Assembly: GCA_002498725.1 (NCBI GenBank)
Contig: DAIJ01000016.1
Coordinates: 1 to 64,000, forward strand
Length of the DNA stretch: 64,000 nt
Source of the DNA: Euryarchaeota archaeon UBA23
Lineage (GTDB): Archaea > Thermoplasmatota > Poseidoniia > Poseidoniales > Thalassarchaeaceae
Direction of reading: 5' to 3'
This document shows, in pieces, positions 33,932 through 43,600 of this stretch (its first letter is position 1; every line of letters begins with the position of its first letter). The notes below the pieces were generated by a model, which worked only from the letters and a program-made list of their open reading frames with translations, was not told the origin of the DNA and made no database searches. Position numbers and translations under genes: made by a program.

Positions 33932-34726
33932 ATGAGTGATTTGGGGGGTGGGTTTGGTTTACCTCAAATGAATAAGAGAGATATGTTCGAAAAACTCCTC
34001 TCTGAAGACGTTAATCGTTCTTCAGTTGAACCTGAAATCGCTTCAGCTATTGGTGAGCAGATGTTGCATATGGACTTACGTCAATTACCAAGATCTATTA
34101 GAGTAAGAATTAGAGATATTACTGGGAGAATCCCTACTAAAAACACTATTATCGTTGGAGGAGGTATAGGACATCTTACTGCATGGTTATTGGATCTCTG
34201 GTGCGGCGATTTAAATGATAATTCGAATGAGGTCCGGGAAAAACCTGACACACTGAGAATTATAGAAGAGGGCGGCAAATTTGGTGTTATAATTGACAGG
34301 CTAATACGACGTTACTCCGCTAATAATTGGGCAGAAGTGATTGTTGGCTCTTGGTCTGAGGTTTTTGCAGAAACTCAGTCTTGGAATGCAGCAGCGGCAG
34401 CACTACCTGATTCAGCGAGAATGGCTCCTTTACCTCAGCCGATTGATCTGATTATTGTTGATTTACCCGATGAGGAGCGTGTTGAAGCCTCGATAGCGGC
34501 ATTTGATCTATTATCTGAAGATGGAATATTAATCACTCTTGAACCTGAAGTCCCTACTGGGGATGTAGGCGCCCCAGAGGTTGGGGACGAAAAAACTCCG
34601 GCCCAGAGAAAGGTTGAATCATTCAATCGCTGGATCTCTTTCATTCACAATATAGACATGAATCATTCTGCCGCTTTTCTTGAACTAACAGGTGGGACAT
34701 TAGCAGTTTTCCGTCGTTCTGCCTGA
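33932..34726 (+). CDS. SAM-dependent methyltransferase-like protein
   Basis: This is a 264-aa protein with a Rossmann methyltransferase fold. The first strand and glycine loop are TIIVGGGIGHLTAWLLDLW, followed by a strand with acidic end (LRIIEEGGKF). IDLIIVDLPDEER is the motif IV strand, and LSEDGILITLEPEVP is the post-IV strand. The last strand is GGTLAVFRR. The N-terminal ~65 residues form a helical cap. The substrate is unknown. The 3' end overlaps the convergent subtilase gene by 64 nt. Confidence 0.75.
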   Translation: MSDLGGGFGLPQMNKRDMFEKLLSEDVNRSSVEPEIASAIGEQMLHMDLRQLPRSIRVRIRDITGRIPTKNTIIVGGGIGHLTAWLLDLWCGDLNDNSNEVREKPDTLRIIEEGGKFGVIIDRLIRRYSANNWAEVIVGSWSEVFAETQSWNAAAAALPDSARMAPLPQPIDLIIVDLPDEERVEASIAAFDLLSEDGILITLEPEVPTGDVGAPEVGDEKTPAQRKVESFNRWISFIHNIDMNHSAAFLELTGGTLAVFRRSA

Positions 34727-35952
34727 GCATCAATTGTAATATCCAAATGAATTATTTCTATTCCTTCAAAACTATCGCTGTAATTTATAGTTGAATTATT
34801 CCCTAAACTATTGATTAGTAAATCGATTCTGAAGATACCATATCCAAATCTTTCATCATGCTCAGTTTGACCATCATCCATCTGAGAATTTTCACTAATT
34901 TTTTCCTTCACAAGATCAATTGCACTAACTCCTCCTGAATCCCCTTCTCTTTGCAATTCAGGGTATTCTTGTAAAACAAGTGCAATTCCTCCACTTACCC
35001 ATGCAGTGGCTGCTGACGTCCCACTAGCCCAACCCCACCACGTATCTCCGACGCCTGCTGCCATTAGTACAGGTACCTCTGCTCCTGGTGCTAGAACTTC
35101 TGGTTTTTTATTGGGGTCGGATCTAGGCAATTGCGGTGGCCACAATTGCAGATTATTATCTCCTCTTGAACTTCCACTCCAAACATTACCGAGTCTAGTT
35201 ACCCCTCCCACACAAATAACATTCTCTACAGATCCAGGAGATGAAACATCTCCATCATCATCTTGACCATCGTTGCCCGCAGCAGCTACCACAAATACAC
35301 CCTGATCAAGAGCATCTTGAACAGAATTTTCTAGTTGGTCAGTAGTGATTCCAAGAAAGCCAATCCCTCCTTCACCTCCGAGGCTAAGTGATATGATATC
35401 TGCTTGACTACTCACACACCAATCAACTGCTTCAGCAATTCCCTCATCAGTTCCTTGTCCATTGGATCCAATTGCTTTAGCAACTAGTAAATCAACCCCT
35501 CTTGCATTACCTCTAAGGCCATCTTTAGCGACAATAATTCCTGCCATTGCCGTTCCATGACCTTCGTCATCGTAGGGTTCACTTTGACCGTTGACCACAT
35601 CTAACCAACCTCTCAGTGTCTGATGACGTAAATCAGGGTGTGAGAGTTCAATACCAGAGTCCACTACACATACAACGACTCCACTTCCGTCCAAATGATC
35701 AATTTCATCAAACCCCGTTAAATCATAGTAAGATTCTTGCCAACCAGTCAATGTTGGAGATGGCCCTCCGATAATTATGTCATGCGCATTTGACCAAACC
35801 CAAAGAAGAATTATTGCTACTACGAATAAAGAAAATAGTGATGAAACAACACCAATTACCCATGGCAAGGCGCCCTCAAACATTTTCTCTTCTTCAACAA
35901 TTTCAATTGGTTGTTCTGATGGAGTTTGACTAACCAATTCATATTCCACCAA
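34663..35952 (-). CDS. Membrane-anchored subtilisin-like serine protease (S8)
   Basis: This 429-aa protein has a short cytoplasmic N-terminus and a membrane helix at about 31-53 that leaves the protease outside the cell. The catalytic triad is Asp98 (VCVVDSGIELSHPDL), His132 (DDEGHGTAMAGIIV) and Ser313 (GTSAATAWVSG), with the oxyanion Asn227 in AAAGNDG. It probably cleaves extracellular proteins, matching the peptide-feeding profile of the organism. The C-terminal ~30 residues after IIHLDI look unstructured and are encoded in the 64-nt overlap with the convergent methyltransferase-like gene. It lies 31 nt downstream of the membrane/zinc-ribbon gene. Confidence 0.93.
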   Translation of the reverse strand: MVEYELVSQTPSEQPIEIVEEEKMFEGALPWVIGVVSSLFSLFVVAIILLWVWSNAHDIIIGGPSPTLTGWQESYYDLTGFDEIDHLDGSGVVVCVVDSGIELSHPDLRHQTLRGWLDVVNGQSEPYDDEGHGTAMAGIIVAKDGLRGNARGVDLLVAKAIGSNGQGTDEGIAEAVDWCVSSQADIISLSLGGEGGIGFLGITTDQLENSVQDALDQGVFVVAAAGNDGQDDDGDVSSPGSVENVICVGGVTRLGNVWSGSSRGDNNLQLWPPQLPRSDPNKKPEVLAPGAEVPVLMAAGVGDTWWGWASGTSAATAWVSGGIALVLQEYPELQREGDSGGVSAIDLVKEKISENSQMDDGQTEHDERFGYGIFRIDLLINSLGNNSTINYSDSFEGIEIIHLDITIDAQAERRKTANVPPVSSRKAAE

Positions 35953-35983
35953 TTAAATGAATCCGAATTCCACCTTACGTTTT

Positions 35984-37150
35984 TCACCAAGCCTCGGATT
36001 TAGTAAATTGACTCAATAATGTGGTACTAGAGCCACATTTTTCACAACTAGTTCTGGTCGGCAGGATTTTTTCACACTCATTACATGCTGTCCCTGGCTC
36101 TCCTGCTCCTTTGCAATCTTTATTTGAACAAGGAACTTCAATTGCACCATTATGGTTCATCACTGCAGAACTTTCATTTTTGCAAATTGGGCAAACCCCC
36201 TGTCTTTTACCCTCAAATTTTGGGATTATATCTCCCGCAACTTCTCTTGCTCTGAATGATTGTATTTTTTCAGCCGAATTTCCGAGCATAAATTGTGGAT
36301 ACCATAACGTTTGAGCCCAAACAATTACTGCTACAATAGCAGTAATTACATGGATGACTACGAATGGAGTCATATCTTGCTCAATTGGAGGTCTTAGCGC
36401 GACTGAATGCGCTCCACTCCAAGAAGATATGTTAATTAGAATCATCCAAGTTATTATTCCCAACCTCCAAGCATTAAGGCTATGATCTCTCCAAGCCTTA
36501 TTCACCATTCTTGGATCAGGATGTGCATGTATTTGTTGAACGTGTAAATCTCTAGTTTCTATGACAGCTCTATCAACTACAATTGTTAGTATGAATACAA
36601 GAACTAAGTTTCCTACGGAAACGCCAATCCAATCAGAATAATTTGAGTTAAAGGGAAATGTTGTCGATCCTGCATGAGATGCAATGTGACCTAGTTGTAC
36701 ACCTAGACTTCCAACCGCCATAAATAGCAGATTATCTCTCATTAAGGGGAATCTAACCCAAAATATGGCAATGACTCCAATCCAACAAATTATTGATAGA
36801 AGTGATAACATTAACGAAAAATCACTAACATGAGAAAAACCCGAGTCACCCTTGAGGAGGTTAATTCCTACTCTATTGTAGTCTCCGCCTTTTGCCAATT
36901 CACCTATTCCTAAATCCCAAGCTCCAAGTATGATTGCGGTTATGGCAATTAGAATGGCAAAGCCCTCGTTAATACCCCATTTTCTTCGTATCATAGCGAT
37001 ATGAAAAATATATTCTTCAATTATTGAATCAATTAATCTCAATCTTTTATGATAATTGTCTAGTCTAAAGGGGGATTCAATATCACTCAGCCGTAGGGTC
37101 GAGTAATCAGGAGTATCCTGTGGTTTTACTCCGTCCTCGATATCACTCAC
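35984..37150 (-). CDS. Multi-pass membrane protein with C-terminal zinc ribbons
   Basis: The family is not recognised. About five or six hydrophobic helices are visible (for example GFAILIAITAIILGAWDLGI, LMLSLLSIICWIGVIAIFWV, VGNLVLVFILTIVV, LGIITWMILINISSW, PFVVIHVITAIVAVIVW). They are followed by a cytoplasmic tail with two or three zinc-ribbon knuckles: CPICKN, CSNKDCKG, CNECEK and CEKCGS. The frame opens at a GTG at 37186, but the GTG at 37150 (VSDIEDG) is a likelier start because the upstream residues look non-coding. It lies upstream of the subtilase on the same strand. Confidence 0.75.
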   Translation of the reverse strand: MSDIEDGVKPQDTPDYSTLRLSDIESPFRLDNYHKRLRLIDSIIEEYIFHIAMIRRKWGINEGFAILIAITAIILGAWDLGIGELAKGGDYNRVGINLLKGDSGFSHVSDFSLMLSLLSIICWIGVIAIFWVRFPLMRDNLLFMAVGSLGVQLGHIASHAGSTTFPFNSNYSDWIGVSVGNLVLVFILTIVVDRAVIETRDLHVQQIHAHPDPRMVNKAWRDHSLNAWRLGIITWMILINISSWSGAHSVALRPPIEQDMTPFVVIHVITAIVAVIVWAQTLWYPQFMLGNSAEKIQSFRAREVAGDIIPKFEGKRQGVCPICKNESSAVMNHNGAIEVPCSNKDCKGAGEPGTACNECEKILPTRTSCEKCGSSTTLLSQFTKSEAW

Positions 37151-37249
37151 ATTAGGTTCGCAATAGAACACGCATAATAATCCCACTTTGAAAATGAGTC
37201 CTTAGATCGCTACTTCTTGACCTATTTGGGAATGTGAATTATTGATTAG

Positions 37250-37335
37250 TGGCGCCGAGAGGGAGATTTGAACTCCCGAGGGTAGAACCCACATGATTTC
37301 CAGTCATGCGCAATACCAGGCTATGCGACCTCGGC
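37250..37335 (-). tRNA. tRNA-Ser (anticodon GGA), CCA encoded
   Basis: On the minus strand the acceptor GCCGAGG pairs with TCTCGGC, then discriminator G and CCA. The anticodon arm CATGA-CTGGAAA-TCATG gives GGA (serine). A class II variable arm and T arm GGGAG-TTCAAAT-CTCCC complete the fold. The 86-nt length suits tRNA-Ser. Confidence 0.97.
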
Positions 37336-37462
37336 AGGCAAATAGTCGAGTTAGGATCTAGTCTTCAGTCTGTTGCATGATCAAACACAAATTTTCCTCC
37401 CTTATTCAGTTTTGTTTTTTTTCCGCAGTCGTTAAATCGTAATCTTATTTGGACCACTTACT

Positions 37463-37537
37463 GCCACTGTGGCTTAGGGGTATAGCGACGCCTTGGTAAG
37501 GCGTAGGTCGCGAGTTCAATTCTCGCCAGTGGCTCCA
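37463..37537 (+). tRNA. tRNA-Thr (anticodon GGT), CCA encoded
   Basis: The acceptor GCCACTG pairs with CAGTGGC, discriminator T and encoded CCA. The anticodon arm ACGCC-TTGGTAA-GGCGT gives GGT (threonine). The T arm is GCGAG-TTCAATT-CTCGC. It is divergent from tRNA-Ser, with a 127-nt AT-rich spacer between them. Confidence 0.97.
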
Positions 37538-37560
37538 TTTTAATCGCTTTTTTTAATTTT
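37538..37560 (+). terminator. T-rich terminator after tRNA-Thr
   Basis: Immediately after the CCA the plus strand has TTTT, then T7 at 37548-37554 and a further TTTT, a typical archaeal termination tract. Confidence 0.5.
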
Positions 37561-37567
37561 AGATTGG

Positions 37568-37577
37568 TTATATAAAT
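37568..37577 (+). promoter_or_regulatory. TATA box of the 2290-aa surface gene
   Basis: TTATATAAAT is the best TATA element seen in the window. Transcription would begin about 25 nt downstream, near 37600, leaving a leader of roughly 35-40 nt before the ATG at 37638. The leader contains the small inverted repeat CCCC-GTCAT-GGGG (37624-37636) and an overlapping 8-codon frame (37631-37657). Confidence 0.6.
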
Positions 37578-37637
37578 CGATAAAAGTGAACCTATGGTTC
37601 CAAATTATTCATAACTCTGATATCCCCGTCATGGGGC

Positions 37638-40600
37638 ATGGCCATCGTCTCCCATAAGAATGGAGCCCTGTTAATCGTATTGTGTCTCTTGACTATGCCT
37701 CTTGCTTCGGCAGGGCAATCTAGCTGGACTACTAGTTCTCCAGTTAATCCCGGAGATGAAGGAGTTACTGTAAATTCTTTCACAGTTCCTAGTAATGAAA
37801 CCATTACTGATGCTTGGATTCATGTTACCAATGATCCAATGGCAAATGACCAAGCAAATAACTTATTTTTCGAATCAAATGAGATAGAAGATGGTAGTTT
37901 CTCAGGAACTACAGCTTCTCTAATTGATGGTAATATCACTCTGGAAGATGATGGCTCGACCTCCAGTGTGTTTGACTTTGATGATAATGGTAATTTCACT
38001 ATTGACCTTTCATCTCAATATATTTCAGGACCCGGTCCTCACATGTGGGCTCTGGAAGAATCTGGAGGTTGGATTACTTCAGCTTGCCCTGGAGATTCGG
38101 CTAACGGCGGGGCTGCTGAATTGAGACAATACAATATCACTTCTGGATACGACGATGATCTTGATGGCTATCTAGAATCTCATGAAGTAAATTCTGTATT
38201 ACTTTTCTGCCAGACCGATCAAGTTATTGTTGGTGGTAGTGGTTTACCTCCTGCTGGTGATGTAAATGGTACTGTTAGGAATTCAACTCCAACCTTTAAT
38301 TCAATGACTCTAAATAGCGGCCATTCAGTGTGCTCTGAAGGCGGATATTATCTTGAATATGGTAATGATTTCGGCACATACTATGATAGAAACAGTTCAC
38401 TCAATGCATCTGAATTAGGTGGTGAACTATATTTTTGTAATCAAATTGAATTATGGTTTGCAACACTCTTAGATTTCGGAGGTTCTATTCAGGGCGCTCA
38501 ACAACAATTGTCCCATGGAACAGTTCCCGCGGCTCCTTCAGAAGGAGAAGTAGTTGCTGGTACATTGCCCGGCAGCCCGGTTCCTCCTGGGACTGATGGT
38601 TGGCTAATTACACCAACTCAGACAATACCTGTTGATCCAACAACTCATGTGAATTATACCTTTACTTTCGACCATTGGCGTAATCTTGAATCAGGAGACG
38701 GTGCTTGGGTTGAATATAGAATTCAGAGTTCAAGTGGAGATTGGACTAACTGGACATGGGTGGCTCCAGTTCATGGTTATCCAAACTATATTCCAGTTGG
38801 TGACATAAATGTTGAAGGTAATCCAAGTGGCGACTTACCAGTATTTGGAGGAACATCAACGTCTTGGGAGAACAAAATGATTGATCTTGCATCATTAACT
38901 GATGGAGGAGATGACACCTACATTCAATTCCGATTCCGTTTGTCTACTTCAGACTCCTCATCCGGATCTCCAGGTTGGTTTATTGATAATATAACCTACA
39001 ATAATGACGGTACAGGTTCTGGTGCTTGGCACCACGGTTGTGACGTAAATGGTTATTCATACACAAATTATGGAACATATTGTTACTATTCTAATTCTGC
39101 TTTAGGCTATCTTAATGTCGCAACAGGTCTAGACCTAACTGGAGTTTATGACTTACGTTTTGACTTGCATTGGGATCTAGAAGGTTCTGGTTGGGACAAT
39201 GCATGTATTGAATTGTCAAACAATGGTGGTACCAGTTGGATCGACATATCATCATCATCATCCACAACAACTACTCAATGTAGAAGTCGTGCCGGTTCAA
39301 TTCCTAATTATGGATATACTGACATAACTGGCACCAGTTATGGAGATGATAGCGGTGGTATGGTGACTATAGAGAATGATGTGCCAGCGAGTCATAGAGT
39401 ATCTTCTGTTGATTTGAGAATTGTAGTTCAAACAGACGCTTCTGTTTCTTATGGAAGCCCTGGCGGTGCTTCAGATCCAGACGGGCGTGAAGGCCTTACA
39501 GTATTTGGCTACAGGACAATGAGTTCTAGTGGGACTGTAATGCAATCCTACACGATTCCTTCTACTGCTTCAACATCTGGTTATTCTTATGCCAGTGGAC
39601 CTAATGAATGGCGCTTCTTAACTTTGACATCGGGTTTCAGTTATGAGAACATGAACTTTGAGGATTCTTCTGTCTCAGCACCTGAAGTTGCTGATGTTGA
39701 TGGTTTTACTAGAACTGGTAGTAGGGGTACTTCATGTTCTTCTTCCAGTTGTGGTTGGGAATTGGGACCTGTCATATCTTCTACCTTTGGTCCTGAGGAA
39801 GCGACATCATTCCCGTATCTATACCGAATTGGCGCAACTGGCTCTTTCGATGGCACTGTTTCAGATGCTGCCTTAGTTTCTCCGGTATTTTCAGTTCCTG
39901 AGTCCGGAATAACATTCCTTGAATTTGATCAGTGGATTTGTTGGAATTATGATCACTGGAGCTATGGCGATATGAGAGGGGGGGCGTTATGGATACAAGT
40001 CGACGGAGGTGCTTGGCAACACGTTGACCCCGGATATAATTGGTATACGGAAACTATGGCTACATACTCTTCCGGAACTCTATATATTCCAACGGTAAAT
40101 GATGGACTTCCTATATGGGCTAATACTCACTGTGGTAATAGTGACATGTCTTCTTACGAAGTTTCTCTTCAGGAGTGGGCAGGAAGTGATGTTAGATTCA
40201 AGTGGTCTGCATCTCAGAAATATCAGTATGCAACTAACGGTGGTTCTGGTTGGTTTATTGATAATGTAGGATTCCGCGAAGCATATTTCGATGATGGTGG
40301 TTCTTGGGTAAGTGAACCAATTGCAGTCGGCGGAACTGATGATTTTAATTTAGGAATAATTGAGATTGAAGGCACATTCGATGATAATAGTACGATAGCG
40401 GGAACTCTCCTAAATGCTAATTCTCTAATTCCTATAACAGGTTTTGAAAATCTTGATTTCCCAATTAACTTGGCTGGTTTGGATACACAAAACAATCCTT
40501 CAGTAAGATTAGTACTGAGTTTAGATACTCTAGATCACGTTTCTACGCCTATAGTTAAGAAGATAACAATAGGTAATGAAAGAATACTATCTGTTGATTT

Positions 40601-43600
40601 ATTAGATTTCAATGGTTGGTCAATGTCTAATGGAATTGAAGTAGTTAATGGCACATTAAATGCCACTGCAATTGCGGGAACTATTACTTCCGAATATATT
40701 CAATCTATTAGACCAATTAATCGAATATTATTCCAAGGTAATTCGTCAAATAATGTGTTAATCGACATCTTTGATGAGAACGGAGTAAATCTTGGACAAG
40801 GTGTTGCTGGAGGTTATATGTCATTCAATCCTCCAATAATGGGATACTCTGCACAAGTCACATTACCTACGAATGGATATATCGAGGAATTAGTTCTGAA
40901 GGTCGTAAATGGGGAACCTGGTAGGGACATGGTCATAGATGTGGGTGAAGATGGAACCACCGATTGGGCATTCCCTTCTAGCGAAGGTCGTGGACATTAT
41001 GGCTGGCAAACCCATGTTCTGCTTGACACACCATCTACTAATCCAAGTGTTAATGCAGCAACCAGTGTAGATTTGTCACTGTATGCGGGCGTATCAGAAG
41101 CAGTAGTTATGTTGATTCCAGACGGTGCAATTGTAAATTCTGGATTATTGTCTATAACTTCTGACTCTGATGGCTTTGAAGCACCAGTAACTCTTGATGT
41201 AAATGGTTATTCCAGTTCTACATCCAACTCTGACACATACATTTCTTACTTAGATTTCTCACCCAATCAAGCAGCGTCAATTACTGCAATGGGCTCTTCT
41301 TGGACCGATACATCTTCTAATAGAGATTGGAAAGAAGTCAGTTTGTATTTCCAATCATCTGTATCTCAAGTAGTGACTCTGTCTAGAATAGCCGTTTCAT
41401 ATAATTTAATGGAAAATGTTTCAGGACTAGCGACTACCCTTTCAAACTATCAAACGCAAGCTGTAGCGGATCAACCAACACTTACACAGGTCAACATACC
41501 CACCAATATTTCCGCTGCAGCGGGACAAGTAATGATTAGTGGACTGGCTCAACATGAGTTGTTGATCACGAACAAGGATTTCAATGTTCCAAATAAGTTA
41601 CATCCAGGAGGTTTCCAATATGAGATTATTACAAAGCATAGACACTTATTTGATAATTCAGAGTTAACTCGTATAACTCTCGATGGTCTTGCCTCAGACG
41701 GCGAAGAAATTAATTTCCAAGTTGAGACTACAGAGGCTGGCGATTGGTCAAATACTGCAACCTTTTCACAAACTTCAGGTTCTTCTCAAGTAATTTTCAA
41801 TGACTCCGCTAGTAGCGTAGCAATTGTAGATGGTGGTGATGGTTGGATGGAAATTGAAGTCACTTGGAAGTTTGAAATTACTTGGAATTGGGATGATGTA
41901 GATCGTATAGACTGGACTGCTAATTCTTTTGATAACTCAGGCTATTCTATGGATCCAGCAACTGCAGTAAGTGGTAGAACAGGAAATGCTGTAGAAAATG
42001 ATCTTCAGATAGACTCATTCGAAATTAAAGATCAGTTTGATAGATCATTATCAAATCAATTCTCTCCATTCTATCCGTTCCCAATAGCTGAAGGCAGTGC
42101 TCTAAACATCACAGGAACCGTTAGATTCCAAGACACTACAGATATGAGGCCTAATAGTGATGACTTCAAAGTAAGAGTTGACATTTCAGGAGACTTGTAT
42201 TTGTTAGATTCAAACGATGATGGTACATTCTCTGGAATAATAAATTCACCTATAGGCTATGACGAAATAACCGCCTCACCAGAATTATTCCGTGTAGGTC
42301 CACTATCTGGATCTATAGGAGGTCAAGATGTATCTGGAGTCACTAGCGTAGTGACAATGTTGTCTGACACACATCCTCCAGTAGTAAATGCAGTCCAAGT
42401 TAACACAGCCACTGGGCTAGTAAATGCAAACGGAAAGGTTTGGGATCCAACAGTGCCTCTGACTTTGTATGTCACTATTGAAGAGGCTGAGGCAAGGGGA
42501 GAATCCCTGACTTTGAAATATTGGAGAGCAGATGTAGACGATCTTAACGGTAATGGCATGGCAGAAGAAGATGAGTATTTGTCTCAGATTCAGTTACTTT
42601 CCGCAGGAATGACGGGCGAGCAACAAGTCACATTCGACCCAATAGATGTTTCATCTCAAGGGTTCAATAGTCCAGTTCATGTCTACTTAGAGGGTACTGA
42701 TTGGGCTGGTCTTTCTTATCAAGATGGAGGAACTGGTGGCTCAGCTGGTGCAGATAATGCTTGGTCCTCTCTGATAATTGCAACAGATGAACCAACCTCT
42801 ACAATAAGGCAGGGATACAGCATTGATAGCGAGACTGGCTTCCTTCTTGCAGGACACAATCATGTCATGAGGATGCAAATCAATGAAGCCAATGGACTAA
42901 ATTCATTGGATAACATTACTGTAATGTTATGTGGCGATGAACCTGATGAGATTGGTAAATTTAGTTATAATCCCTCAGAAGGTACAATTTGGACAGCTAG
43001 TGAATCTTTCGTGAATCCAATTTCGGTACAAACTACTCCAATAACCGATGAGGTATTTGAGGTATCATTCATGTTTGAATTATCTTGGTACTACCCTTGG
43101 ACTGAAGGTCAACAGACCTGTAAGCCAAGTGTTAGAGTGGTCGATGATTTTACAGAAGTTGCGTTTGATAATAACATTGGTGAATTAAGTTGGTTATTGG
43201 ATAATCAGTTAGTAGCCGTAACTACTTCTGTAGAAGATCTTTCACCTCCATTCGGTGAATCAGGAGATTTACATGTTTATTTACGTCAGGGAGATGAATT
43301 ATCCGTCTCAGGTGAAGTATACTATGCATCATCGGGTGTTGCAATTTCAACAATAGATGATGACTTAATGGTCGATGTAGAAATTGTGTATGGTACTCAA
43401 TCAATTATTGAATCTGTAGATGTTTCTGATGAAGGTACATGGATGGCATCGATGGTACTACCTATGCGTGCACCATCGAATCCTCAAATGGATATTACAA
43501 CAACCGTTGTTAATGTACCCGGAGTAGGTACTTCTGCTAATGACAACAGCGCTCAAGTGACTGTTGACAGTGTTTCTCCTACTGTACTATTCGATCTTAT

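Noticed and set aside
35951..35995. AATCCGA/TCGGATT inverted repeat between the zinc-ribbon membrane gene and the subtilase
   Set aside because: The 7-bp arms are far apart, one lies within coding sequence, and nothing else supports a site.
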